The position numbers and the translations under genes are program-made. From contig JBCAMK010000013.1 of NCBI GenBank assembly GCA_038503065.1, positions 372,001-436,000 of the forward strand: a stretch of 64,000 bases of DNA, in the 5' to 3' direction. Positions within the stretch are counted from its first letter, which is position 1; each line of letters starts with the position of its first letter. Positions 44,536 through 56,100 of this stretch are shown here, in pieces. The DNA comes from Paragyromitra xinjiangensis (lineage: Eukaryota > Ascomycota > Pezizomycetes > Pezizales > Discinaceae). A model generated the notes under the pieces. That model was not told the DNA's origin, made no database searches, and saw nothing but the letters and a program-made list of their open reading frames with translations.

Positions 44536-46425
44536 TCAGTTTCTCAAAACCTCAACGCTCCGGTTATCAACACACGTCCCTGAACCATCTACTCCGTTCG
44601 AGCCCGCAAGATCCTCCATTAATCTTTCAAGTTCTTCGCCTTTGATATTCGCTTCAGCGGCGTCTAGCTCAGATTCCACCATCCAAGTATCCCACCAATC
44701 CGGTGCTGGTGTCGAAACCCCAGAATTTATTCCTGCAGATGCCACAGATCCTACGGAGGGCACGGAGGGGACAGTCGGAGCCTGAGTCGGAGCCTGAGTG
44801 TTCGGGTTAGTGTTCGGAGGCAGAGAGTTGCCACTTGGCTCTGCAGAAGAAGCGATTGTTTTGTGCGAGGAAGCCTTTTTGAGCAATGTGGAACTGTTGC
44901 TACGGTTGGGCGCGTTTTGAGGGGGGTCAAGGCTAGTAGGCTGGTGGACAAGACCTTGGATAGGCTTCGGGATAGGCTTCTCAGAAAGTTGCCCAACAGG
45001 TTGGGTAGCTTTTTGAGGGAGCTTCAGACCGGGCTTTTGGGCAAGCTGCTGGGTGGGGTTTTGACTAGGTGCTCGAGTGAGCTTCTGGGTAGGTGACTGG
45101 ATATGTTGTGGAGGCTGCTGCATAGGCTGTTGGCCAGGTCCCCGGTGTTGGACAGGCTGCCCAACTAGTTGTCTCCCTGGCGGTTGTTGCATAAATTCCT
45201 GCACAATAAATTCCTCGAACGAGAGGAGCGGTATGGCATGGAGGTCTTGAGTAGTGGTGGTGTACTGCTGCTGAGATATCGGAGCTTCAGGAGCCTGGGA
45301 CGCTTGAGAAGCTTGGGAGTTATAGAGAGGAGCCGAGATAGGGACCTGTACAGAACCTCGGGGATGTTGGACGGAACCCCGGGCATGAGCTCGTTGCAAA
45401 GGTATGGCAACTTGAACAGGAGCCCTGCTTAGAGATTGAACGGAAGCCCGAGCTGGATCATTAACAGCTGGAAAGGGTTGAGGAAGAGCTTTGGCAACAT
45501 CCCGAGCAGGTGTCTGAGGAGCTCCAATGCGGGCCTCAGCGGGCGATCGAGAAACTGGGCCTAAAACCTTGGGGGGAGCAACTGGAGTTGATACGAAAGC
45601 CCCAGCAGGAGCCTGAACCGTTGAATTTCGAGAGGGAAGTTGAAGAACTTTCCCTTGCTGCTCCTGGGAGATTTTTCGGGGGGGACCTTGCATAGGAGCT
45701 TGAGGAGCTCTAACAAGAACCTTGGTAGCAGTCTTCTTAGGCAAAGTTCCAGCCAAGTTCCCATTTTCCGCCTCCGCCTTGATTTGCTCATCTGTTTTCT
45801 TCACTTCCTCTAAGTGCCGCGGGAGTGTGTCCTTGTATACCATTGGAGGCCTTCCATCTACACATGGCAGAGATGGACATTCTCCTACCACTACCTCTCC
45901 CGTCCTACTAGCCACCTGCCACTTTGCATACGCGATCCATTTTTTGCAATGAACGACCTCTCTCATTGCCTGATCCAGCTTCATAGACGCGTAGATCAAT
46001 TCAGTCGGATATTTAGAAACATCTGAATTTGGGTCGTTGTTCCAGAGAGCATAAAGCCCTTGCATCTTCTTGTACCAATGATTTTCCTGCTGGCTCCAAC
46101 TTCTAGCACGTTCGGTCCAGGTATTACCGAACTGGCGCCAGTCCCGAACTATGTAAACATCCAAGGATTTCCCATTAGGGACGTCGGTGTCATTGACTAT
46201 TTGGAACTGGGGGATCGGATAGTATTGGATATCACCGTAGAGAGGCAAAGCTGAGGTGCGACGTCTCTGGGCTGGTAGTGATGTGGAGGGGATTCGTTTC
46301 CGCTTAGGAGACTGGAGCGAACCTTGATCTAGATTCTGGGATGGATACATGTTTATTATTTGGTTGTTGATTGTGTTGATCGTGATTGGATTCATACTGT
46401 GGGTCTGTGGGAATTGTGGATTCAT
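44536..46425 (-). CDS. Pro/Gln-rich protein with basic NLS-like motif, 629 residues
   Basis: Single-exon frame from ATG at 46425. The N-terminus has a basic PKRKR at 40-44 that could direct nuclear import. Residues about 85-200 look folded and are rich in Trp (RDWRQFGNTWTERARSW, then HWYKKMQGLYALWNN). From about 240 to 500 the chain is a degenerate repeat of Ala-Pro, Gln-Pro and Val-Gln units, and the end is Ser/Asn-rich then acidic. I do not recognise a family. Codon use and composition are consistent with a real, probably lineage-restricted, protein. It could be a transcription-related scaffold, which is a guess from the composition. Confidence 0.72.
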   Translation of the reverse strand: MNPQFPQTHSMNPITINTINNQIINMYPSQNLDQGSLQSPKRKRIPSTSLPAQRRRTSALPLYGDIQYYPIPQFQIVNDTDVPNGKSLDVYIVRDWRQFGNTWTERARSWSQQENHWYKKMQGLYALWNNDPNSDVSKYPTELIYASMKLDQAMREVVHCKKWIAYAKWQVASRTGEVVVGECPSLPCVDGRPPMVYKDTLPRHLEEVKKTDEQIKAEAENGNLAGTLPKKTATKVLVRAPQAPMQGPPRKISQEQQGKVLQLPSRNSTVQAPAGAFVSTPVAPPKVLGPVSRSPAEARIGAPQTPARDVAKALPQPFPAVNDPARASVQSLSRAPVQVAIPLQRAHARGSVQHPRGSVQVPISAPLYNSQASQASQAPEAPISQQQYTTTTQDLHAIPLLSFEEFIVQEFMQQPPGRQLVGQPVQHRGPGQQPMQQPPQHIQSPTQKLTRAPSQNPTQQLAQKPGLKLPQKATQPVGQLSEKPIPKPIQGLVHQPTSLDPPQNAPNRSNSSTLLKKASSHKTIASSAEPSGNSLPPNTNPNTQAPTQAPTVPSVPSVGSVASAGINSGVSTPAPDWWDTWMVESELDAAEANIKGEELERLMEDLAGSNGVDGSGTCVDNRSVEVLRN

Positions 46426-47112
46426 CTCGAGAAGAGGTTAACTAGGCAAACGCCAATCGTCGAGAGTCTGTGTTGAAAGGTCAAGCACTCGCGCAAAAGG
46501 CGAGTTATGGGCAGATATATCAAATGATTAGGGCTTAGAGTTGAGATACAGACTTAGGGATAAGTCGCCATGTTGGTATTTCATGTATGGACATATAGGG
46601 CGAGATCCGGATCGGACCCTCTCCACAGCGAAAACACAGAAATTACACACGAAATCCGGTCTCAATTGTAAGGTTATACCTCCCTTCTAGCCCCATTCTA
46701 AGTGAAGACCCATCGGTTACTGCTAGAACATACCTAATACCCGAGCCATCATTAGGTTCCGTCATCATCTAGAGGGTCTAGAAATCAATTAGGATAGGCG
46801 AATTCTAAACAGCACCTTAACTCAATACTATCTCGGCCTAGCCTTTCAGCACTACTTTTTATCCTACCTCTAACCACCACCAGCCACTTATGTCAGGGCT
46901 GGATGCGTGTATGGATTATCAATCAATCAGCCATTTATGTCCCGGTAAATTCGCCGAGTGATACTCAATGACCGTACATCACCAAGGTCGGGTAACCCTA
47001 ATCCAACCCCACCATTGACGTGTCTCATAGGACCACCCCACCACTATCACCTCTAATATCAATATCACGAACCTCCCAACGCTAAATACCCCCCCCCCCC
47101 AAGACAAAAACC
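46426..47112. promoter_or_regulatory. divergent region, Pro/Gln-rich gene / GET5
   Basis: About 690 bases between divergent start codons. A C homopolymer of about 12 (47089-47100) lies in the GET5 leader, 12 bases before its ATG. No other feature. Confidence 0.5.
47089..47100 (+). repeat. poly-C tract in the GET5 leader
   Basis: Uninterrupted run of about 12 C immediately followed by AAGAC and, 12 bases on, the GET5 start codon. Confidence 0.85.
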
Positions 47113-47904
47113 ATGACCGAGCTCAGCTTCTCCAAACAGTTCCTCTCAACCCTCACATCTCGCCCTGTCCGCATCCCCTCCGATTTCTGCGAAGACCCAC
47201 GGAAGCTCCCATCACGCACCCCCGTGAGCACCCCTACTCCTCTAGACGAGCTCCCAGCCAGGAAGTTAATAAGCAAATAATATAGTACACTCTCCCACAA
47301 AACAAAAAGCCCAAAACTAAGCGTGTTAAGCTTACCTCTGACTCTACCTCCATCCCCACAGGTTCGTCCCATATACTACCTCTATACCGTGGCTTTAAGC
47401 TAACCATCCAAAGCTAATGTAACCATTAAATCTCTCCGTGGTGCCGCCATCTCCCACTCCCTCCCCGGCACACCCCTCTCCTCGACTATCTTAACACTTA
47501 AGCACTCGCTCTCCACGGAAACCAAGATTCCAATCGATAAGATTAAGCTCCTCCTCAAGGGAAAAGTCCTCACCGATCTCAAAACACTCCAAGAGCTCGG
47601 AATCGAGGCGGGTGCAGATGTAGCTATTACTGTTATGGTCATGGGAGGTGCTACACCAGTTGTTTCACCTGGACCAGCTACGCCGGCAGAAGAGAAGGTT
47701 GAGCATGCAGCACCGGGGAAGAAGGATGCTGAGACGGAGGAAGACCTACTGGGTGATGAGGTGGTGGCAAAGAAGAGTGTCTTGAAAGACGAGAGTTTCT
47801 GGGAAGAGCTTGGGGGTTTCTTGAGGGAGCGACTAGGGAGCGGGGCGGTAGAGAAGCCAGAGGATGTATTGAAGGCATTTAGGGATGCATGGTCTAGGAG
47901 ATAA
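47113..47904 (+). CDS. Get5/Mdy2, ubiquitin-like protein of the tail-anchored protein insertion pathway
   Basis: Three exons (47113-47223, 47286-47322, 47414-47904) give 212 residues. The 37-base middle exon is supported by frame and by the family pattern: it supplies YTLPQNKKPKTK between PSRTP and VTIKSLRG. Intron 2 has branch GCTAAC but a weak donor, GTGTTA. Residues 1-40 match the Get4-binding N-terminus (FSKQFLSTLTSRPV). The ubiquitin-like domain is at about 53-128 (LTLKHSLSTETKIPIDKIKLLLKGK). The last 45 residues (DESFWEELGGFLRERLG) are the homodimerisation helix pair. Get5 with Get4 and Sgt2 hands tail-anchored proteins to Get3 for insertion into the ER. Skipping the small exon would shift the frame. 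Confidence 0.9.
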
Positions 47905-48854
47905 AGGCGGGCATAATGGGGGAGGTTATAATATTATTCTCAGCATGATTTACCTTTCTACATTGCATTGCAAGGCATTCGTTCGTTTCCCCAGCATACG
48001 CTCGGGTTGGTCTGCCAATTCAATTGCTATAATTTCTCATTCTTGAACATTTTAAGCTGAAAGGGTACTTGATTCTTAATTCACATTTTTTAACTAGCAG
48101 GACCAACCACAAAAAGTGACTAGAGGCAACAGACCCAACTATTTAGCTCAGTTCCCTAGACGAAGTGGGGCCGAGTCTCGACGTTAATTAAGGCCCCAAG
48201 AAGCTTGCGCAAATTTCCCTAGGACAAAACAAAGCACTTAATGTACTAAAAGCTGGGAAGCCGGCCAACAGGAAGTTGCTACTCCTAGAGCGAAAATTTC
48301 CTATCACAGATACCCGTCGCTCCTGCAGGGAAATGGGCCACAAGGCATATCAACTGCGTCTGAATTATTTTTGTCGTCACATTCCTAAGTATCGAGGCCC
48401 CGCCACCATATGTCGTGGCCAATACAAATATACTTCCAAACTAGCACAGTTTCATGTTGCATCAACTACACATGAAAATACAAATCCACATCACCACCCA
48501 GCCGCCCATTCCTTTCCTTTCCCAAAGCTCCCAAAACACTGAAAAAGAAAGAAAAAGAAAGGAAATAATAAAAAATTGAACAATGAACAAGAAATTAAGA
48601 AACAAACTCCGACATCAGAGCAATAACTTTTTCCCCGGAGATGAAACCAGATAGGTGATTAGAAAGATATAATCCAGTATCAGCCGCCAGGAAAACCGAA
48701 GAGTAGAGATATCCCTCACGATAAATCGAGGGCTCGCCGAAGAGATGCTAAGAAACACGGCGGATGTGATGCTAGAGGAATTGCGACAAAAGCGACCAAA
48801 ATTTACATGATAATGGAAGGAACTATGCCAAACTCGTCAGTAACCTCATTCAAC
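47905..48854. other. intergenic between convergent GET5 and GMPP genes
   Basis: Convergent trailers. A short plus-strand open stretch (48276-48542) has no recognisable feature. Nothing else seen. Confidence 0.55.
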
Positions 48855-50272
48855 CTAAAATAAGATATTTGGAATGGTCTCACCATCAACATTTGACTTG
48901 ATTGTTTTATGCGGTAGCACGCTTCCGCCGTTGACATACACCTCATCGGCAATTGTCACATCATCTCCCAAAACCGTCACATTCTCTAAGCGTGCCCACT
49001 TTCCAACAGTACTATTCCATCCTACGATGGTGCTCTTAACCCATGCGTGGTCCTTGATCCTGCTTCCTTGCAAGACCACTGACCTTTGCAGTCGCACACC
49101 GTCGCCAATAACGACGTTGGGACCAATAGTCACATTTGGCCCAATGCGACAGTTCTTGCCGATCTTCGCGGAGGGATCGATCAAGACATTACCGCCATGC
49201 ACGTACGGCTCAGATGAGGAGGTCAACAGCTTCGAGTTCTTCTTAGCGAGAGACGACAAATAGAGACATGTTCCTGTGAGGAAGTCCTTTGGCTGTCCAA
49301 CGTCCATCCAAAAGCCCTCGAGGTCGAATGAGTGAAGTTGGCCATCTTTGCAAATAGCGGGGAAAGTCTCCTGCTCAATGGAAGTGGGACGGAGCTCGAT
49401 ACGGTTCAGTACAGAAGGGTTGAGAATGTAGATACCGGCGTTAATGCGGTTTCCAACGAACTCGACGGGCTTTTCTACAAAGCGGTCGATGCGCGAAGGG
49501 TGATTGGGCTGATGAACGACGACACCATACTTTGACGGCTCATCAACCTTTGTGACGACAATGGTGCCCTCGTCACCGTGGGATTTGTGGAACTCGGCGA
49601 GCGCCTGGAATGGATAATCGCAGATAACATCCGAATTGAGGACAAAGAATGGTGTGTCGTCCTTGCCAAGGATCTTTTCGGCAAGTTTGAGGGGACCAGC
49701 GGTTCCTAAAGGTTCGGTCTCGACAGAGAAGTTGATTTTAACGTTATATTGCTCCTCGTACTATTTCAGGCGCAAAACACGTCAGCTCCTGTAATATTGC
49801 GGGGTATGCACTCTCGTAGGCGCAGAAATTAGGTTTACCTTCTGCAAAACACTAATCATTACATCTGGCCTGTAATTAACGGCCAGGACAATGTCGGTGA
49901 CACCTGCAGCAGCCAAGGACTCAACCTGATGAAGAATCATAGGCCTATTCCCAAACTCGACTAGAGGCTTGGGAAGAGTGAGAGTCTAATTGCAGCATCC
50001 CAACAAGTTCGTTAGCAGCGTTTTTTCATCGCCAATTTCACTGTATAGAGCAGGAATTCGCTCAATCGTATCGAATATTGCCATAGATGCGGGCGACCGC
50101 CCACGACAAATAATTGACAGATATTTGTTGGAGCGAGATGTAAAATCAGGGGAAGTTGCATACAAGAGGCCGTAGACGAGTTCCAAAACCACCAACGAGA
50201 ATAAGAGCTGTGGTAGGACCGGGTGAGCTGTCTGCACTATTCACACCTGAAGATAGAAGTCATACCCTTCAT
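48855..50272 (-). CDS. GDP-mannose pyrophosphorylase (mannose-1-phosphate guanylyltransferase)
   Basis: Four exons (50266-50272, 50164-50207, 49839-49985, 48855-49760) give 367 residues. The first exon is only seven bases, ATG-AAG-G; its junction with CTCTTATTC restores [17 protein letters not shown], the invariant start of the family and the nucleotide-binding loop. Intron 2 is 178 bases. Later motifs are [43 protein letters not shown] and a C-terminal left-handed beta-helix of hexapeptide repeats ([13 protein letters not shown]). The enzyme makes GDP-mannose from GTP and mannose-1-phosphate for glycosylation and cell-wall mannan in the cytosol. Confidence 0.96.
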
Positions 50273-53187
50273 GATGATAGATTTATCTGGTGTCTAATCA
50301 ATTAAATAGATGGATAATCGATAATTGGATGACTGAGCTAGCGAACAAGCAAGAAACAAATGATAATTGAAACAGCGGGGAAGCTCTGAGATGGGGGGGG
50401 ATTGATGAACTGAACACAACACCGTAAAGAAGGATAGCTTTGGAGATTTTCAATGAAAGAAGACCAAAGAGAAAAGGGGGAGAGGAAGAGGAGAAGAAAA
50501 GGAGGACGGGACAGAAACAGAAATACCAATCACAAAGTCGAAAAGCTCTGTGCTTCAGTGAAGGTGTCTGCGTGGCCTACTTTAGGAATCGCAGGGGGGT
50601 AACAGGGCAAGGGTTCGAGAGGGCCCTTGTTTTACGTTCGTAAGTCCCATTCGATTTCGGGAACGACAACGAGTAGGCACAGCGAACCTTGCAGTTTCAC
50701 GAGTGGTGAGGCTAGCAAGCTCCAAACGACACCAAAACGAGCTGGAGAGAAACATGCTACCTACTCAATTCGGGCTACGATCACGCTTACGGCTGCCGAT
50801 CGAACGGAGGTTTTAGGAAACTTGTTGCTCAGCGCCCGAGTCTGAATTATGTTCTTTCTTGAGGTCAGTCTCCTGTCGTGGCAAACGCCTATCACAGCCG
50901 TCCCGTCGTCCTCGTGATGGTTGTTTCTAATCTTAACCACCTCTGAACCCAACTACATGTGGTTAGGTAACTAAAACTACTTTATGTGGAAAGGATCAAG
51001 AGTGCAGTTGTAAGCTGAGTGCAAAACCCAACAAAAGTCTCATGTTTGAGCTTTTCTCATCCCCAATCCAGTGGTTCGAGAAATGAGCAGAGATACCAGA
51101 GAAGCACGTTGCGTCGCACTAACCTACTAAGACATGTCAATCTCGTCTCCATTCGGGTCATTTCCCCCCACAGTTCCACAATACGATTCGTGGGGTGTGT
51201 TTGAGCTACGGCATCATTTTACGCCATCGTTTCCACCAGGCGTTCGGATCTCTTTTCGATCACCGTGAGGCTCTTGTGTGTAAACCAGGCAGGGCATTAA
51301 AAAGGGCTTCAAATAAGCAGCTGAATTTCATGAGGCTTAAAGCTACAGGGCACGTAACCAGTCATCAGAGTAATGCCAATCTATTATTACTCAAAAGAAA
51401 ACCTACGATGCCCTAACCTTACTAAGATCTAATACTTAATTAACAGCAAAACGGCAGTATCTGACCGAATGTCAACCAAAACAGTAGCTTGACAAGGCCA
51501 CCAGTTATTCATAGACCGCGACTTCCCACTCGCCTCCAAGAATTATTTTTACATTATTCCTATAACTTAGAGCTCTCGAGGGCGACCGTGTTCGATTAGG
51601 TGTCGCGCAATATCGGGGGATTGGGATACACGCAAGACGCGCATCTAGTCAATGCCTGAGCAAGGATAAAAATAGTTCCAAGCCGAACTTGAATCTGAAG
51701 CCACTGCAGTAGGACACGACCCAAGGCGTCGCAATTGCTATGCGGTTCGGGCCGCCCACGAACGTAGCCCTTGGAGGATGTCTTATGCAGAGAACCTCGC
51801 AGCCCCATTTAAGAAGCGGAAGCAAGACACATGCTAAACTACCTTACGCGTATCTTCCTCGAATTACGGTACTCCAAAATAGTTGCTCCCAAGGCATAAA
51901 ATATTAATATTAATTCTTCCTCCTAGCAATGGCCACTCTCGCCATTGACCGATAATAATAGCAGTAAGAATCGTTGCATCTACCCCGTTGTCACCAACTA
52001 GTTACTCTTTAACGATAATAGGACAACCGGAGAGACCTACAGTGATAGACATTGCTTCATCTCACGCGACCTCGGCGCTGGTGTAGTATGATCGTGCGAT
52101 GCATAAGGGATGGCCTCCGGTGAGACCCCTGTACCGAAATGCAAAAACAATTCTTCCTATGATTTATCTCATCATGAGTTCAACCAAGAAGCCCCAAGTG
52201 CGCTCGCGCGTGAGAGAACCTTAGGCCTTGGAAGGCTGTAGGTGATTACTAACGGAGCTATGAACCTTTTAGCTTGAACAAAGTGAAGGTTAAGGAGTGC
52301 AAAGGACTAGCAGGGTTTTTATTGGCTACCCAGTCCAGCCAATCAGGGATCTGGCAAAGCTAGCCCAATGTCGATGGCCTCCAGACCAGGGAATCCCAAA
52401 GATGCCACCGCAGAGCGGCGTGATGTCCCAACTGCGAGCTTTCCACTTGATACTAGGGTTAAGATTCTTGGTACTCAAGATATGTAGGATTGGTTGTTCG
52501 TTTAGGGCATGCGACCCCCTACCAGGATCAGAGTCTGGGCTAGCTGATCAAGGGCCTGGGGTCTCGAGTATCCACCATCCCTGGTAGAGAGCTCTCACCC
52601 AGCCTATTGGAGGTAATCCACTCGCTGTAGAAAAACCTTGATTATACTTTTCTCTCTCTTCCTTTCATCTAAGGATGATTCTCCTTCCTAATAGCTCTCA
52701 GTATCCTACCACCTGCGCGGCCTGCGGGTATATCTCTCTATTATTTCGCTGTTCTTTATGCGAGGGGACGGTGGAATTGAGGGGCTTTGACTCGTCCATT
52801 TCTTCATCCGCCTAGAAGTAAAGTCATGTGTGCCGGTAGGCTTGGAAGGACGTCTGGTTCGGTCAAGTCGAGTGATATCACGTGATTGTACCTCAGCTTT
52901 TGTTCTAGGCAGTGTTTACATTAGAAGACATCTAGAAACATAATTATCCACATCCAAAAGATGAACTTTACATTTAGCGGAGCTACTTCTAGAACCAGGG
53001 CTTGTTTTGCTCGTTCTAGGCAAACCGAAACCTCTTCCTAGTAACCGATATAACAAGAAAAAAAGAAAAACAACGCTTCTAGCAAGAAAAAAAAACACCA
53101 GACAACCTTTTCGAACCACCTTACTCATTACTGCGCCAAAGGCCACATAAATGTCCCCACATCCATCTTTCACGTATTACATATGCT
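50273..53187. other. 2.9 kb intergenic region
   Basis: Upstream region of the GDP-mannose gene and downstream flank of the Gea gene. It starts with a purine-rich block (50440-50530, plus strand). I saw no frame with splice support, no tRNA and no transposase fragment. GGTTCGAG at 51072 and GGGTTCGAG at 50611 resemble T-loops but lack the stem. Confidence 0.5.
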
Positions 53188-56100
53188 CTATGTGGCAGCT
53201 GGAACCTCAGCTGCTGCGACTGTAACATCTCCCTCCGGCTGTTTTTCTTCTGTCCCTGTCGGTGCCTTTGGTGGTGGAGGGAATAATTCTTCTAGGAACC
53301 CCGGCAAGAACCTGTCTAGCCTCTTCCACGTCTGGTTCCACAACTCCTCATTCTTTTTGTCTTCTTCTGGTGGAACAAGATATTTCCCGCTTGCCATGAC
53401 TAGAAGGATATTCTTAAGACTCTCTGGCACTGCCTCCTCCTATTATAGGCTGTGAGCGGAAAGGTTTCTGGATAAAATATTGGCAAAAAAGTAGAACTTA
53501 CGAGATGATCGCCTTGTCCACTATTCATGAGCCTATCCATGATATCCAGGATCTTTAACCACAAATCTAACATCCCATCCCACTCCGACAGCATCACAAG
53601 GTAATGTAAAAACACTTTACAGAGCATTGTCGCAGCCAATACTCTTGTATCGCTCATCCCTCTGGGATCTGATTGGTAAACCTCAGGTTTGAGAAGGCGG
53701 TTGATAAGTGGAAACAGAACATCACCGAAGATTGCGGTCCATTCGTGGTGATCGTCGGATGTGAGTGCTGGGGAGAGGAGGGATGGCTGCAAGGAACTGA
53801 AAGCTTGAGCCCGGATTTCACGACATGGGTTGATGCATTGCGCGATCAAGGACTCAAGTATAGGCGTCCAGTAAGTTGTCCATGCTGTTTCGGTTAGCTA
53901 TAAACTAGAAAGGAGCCGACCAACTAGACTAGAGTGCATAAATACCTTCTTTCTTTTCTAAATGAGATTGAGAAATCAAAGTCGGCACCCTTGTTGTGAG
54001 TTGAAAGATCATGAGTACCGACTTCACACCTCTAGCAACAATATCTGCATCACTAAAAATCTGTTAGTATGTAGTTTTTGAACTCAGACAAGATAAGAAC
54101 GCATACGGTCGATCCGTGAACTTCTTCGCTTTTCCTCTCTTTGTCAATTTATCCTTTTTCTGCTCAAACACCGACCCCACGTTCCCTGCTGACGCAATGT
54201 CGTTGAGAAGTGAGACAACCGGCACATAGTTGTCAGAAGTGACATTAGACGGAGATTCTGAAGTGATGAATTCCATTATCTCAAACACCTCTGCACACGC
54301 CTCGGCATTCGGTAGGAGTGTTCTGAGCAATACCCAGAAGTCTGGGGAATTAATCATCTCGCTCTTAAGCGACGATGAATCGCTTCTTACGCATTGCGAT
54401 AAGCCCCTGATGACCGGTGAAGCAGACTTGTCTAGGAGAGTTTTATCCAGCGCTGCGATTGAGTGCAGCACTACAGGAACATTAAGAAACGAGTGCTCGT
54501 GGCTAGCCTGTAGAAGAGAGAAGAGATAATAAATAACTCTTGAGACTACAATATTATGTGCACGAGGGGAATTTCGAATAATTCCTGTCAATGTCTGCGC
54601 CAGTATCTTACCATGGGCTAAGACCGTCGATTCATCCCTGAGGACCAAGCTTGTTGCGAATTCCAGGACATATACCACTGCAGGATCATACTTAGGCCCT
54701 TTATTGACGTTGCTCCCGTTAAGGGATGGCGAATACTGCGGTTCCAGAATAACGACGTTTTCGTCATCGTCGTCGTCATCAAGGTTTGGTAACTGCGATA
54801 ACAGCGAATTGACCAAGGGATCTAACGCTGCCGCATCAAGGTGCCTGATTGTGTGCATTTAGCAAAGACATCCTTCAACCAATCAGGGGTAAGTGTGAAT
54901 CCTACATGATATTCGCAAACATATCTCCCAGATGGCAAGCATTGATGCAATCTACTGTGCATAATGTACTATCCAGTTCCTCGTCGGAAGGCTCCGGCGG
55001 ATCATCACTAGCATAACTCGACAAATACGACGACAATGCTGAGAAGAGCCCAACATCCCTCGTAGCTTGGTTTCGTTCGATCACAACGGACGGCGTGTGA
55101 AGAGGGATGGGAGGAATATCTAATCCACTTTGCGATGGCGAGAAGAACGGCGGGATCAACGAATTGACGAATAAATTAAGCCACGTGCGCACAATCTATC
55201 GGGCACGGTAATTAGCAAGCGATGCTCAGCAAGCAGGGTTTTATTTGGCTGCAAACTTGATTCCACCCCTTATTTAGGATTTTCTCGTTTCCACTGATGA
55301 CTCGGAACAAGACAACCATAGCCAACTGAGCCTTGAAATCTCTTCCAAACTTCACCGCCAGCTCCGAGACCATGACACTATTCTTTTTAACCTGTATCTC
55401 TGTATTTAGCGCCGTACTCGGTGGGTTATCGGTCGCCATAGTACTAATGGTACTCAAACACCTCACGATGTGATCCAGAACGTCTGTCAACCCATGCTTC
55501 GTTGCGATCTGTGCACATTGATCGAAGCCTGTAATCACTCTGTGAAATACAGCATCATCGGTAGCTGACATGAAAACATAGCTTAGAGTTGCAACCACCG
55601 GTTTCCAGGTGGCCGCGAACATGTTCGCATCGTAGATGTTTGTGTCGCAAATCATGAGACCCCCTCCCGAGGATGCTTTAAGAAGCAATTCCCTCCATGC
55701 ATAGTCAAAAGCATGCTTGTTATCATGTTCCTCGGGGAGAATAATTTCGTTGTTTTTAATCGTATCGAAGATGGCCTGGAGATACTCTGGTGAGAAGTTC
55801 TTACCGCCATTTACGCCTCGGAGGTTCCTGGCGAAGTCCTCGTATTTCATCCGGTTTTGAGCCTATAAATCGTCAACAAACCAAAGCTCTCAGTCAATTA
55901 CCGGAAGCTGCCCTGAATGAAGATACCTTAACATTAGGGTTATGCTGATCAGTATTCAACATGATAATTGCATAAGTCAGCACAAATACTGCATCCTTAT
56001 CATGAACCTCTTCCGGCTTATCAATAGCACAATACTTCTCCGAGAATCGCTCCACAATCCTCTCGATCAAAGCTGACTCTCCCGGCAACCTGAAAGCATT

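Noticed and set aside
47372..47398. Alternative GET5 middle exon starting after CCACAG
   Set aside because: Its only donor would leave a 25-base intron, and no frame joins it to the ubiquitin-like exon without a stop.
50440..50643. Arg/Lys/Glu-rich open frame upstream of the GDP-mannose gene
   Set aside because: Translation of a purine-rich tract; no start context or homologue.
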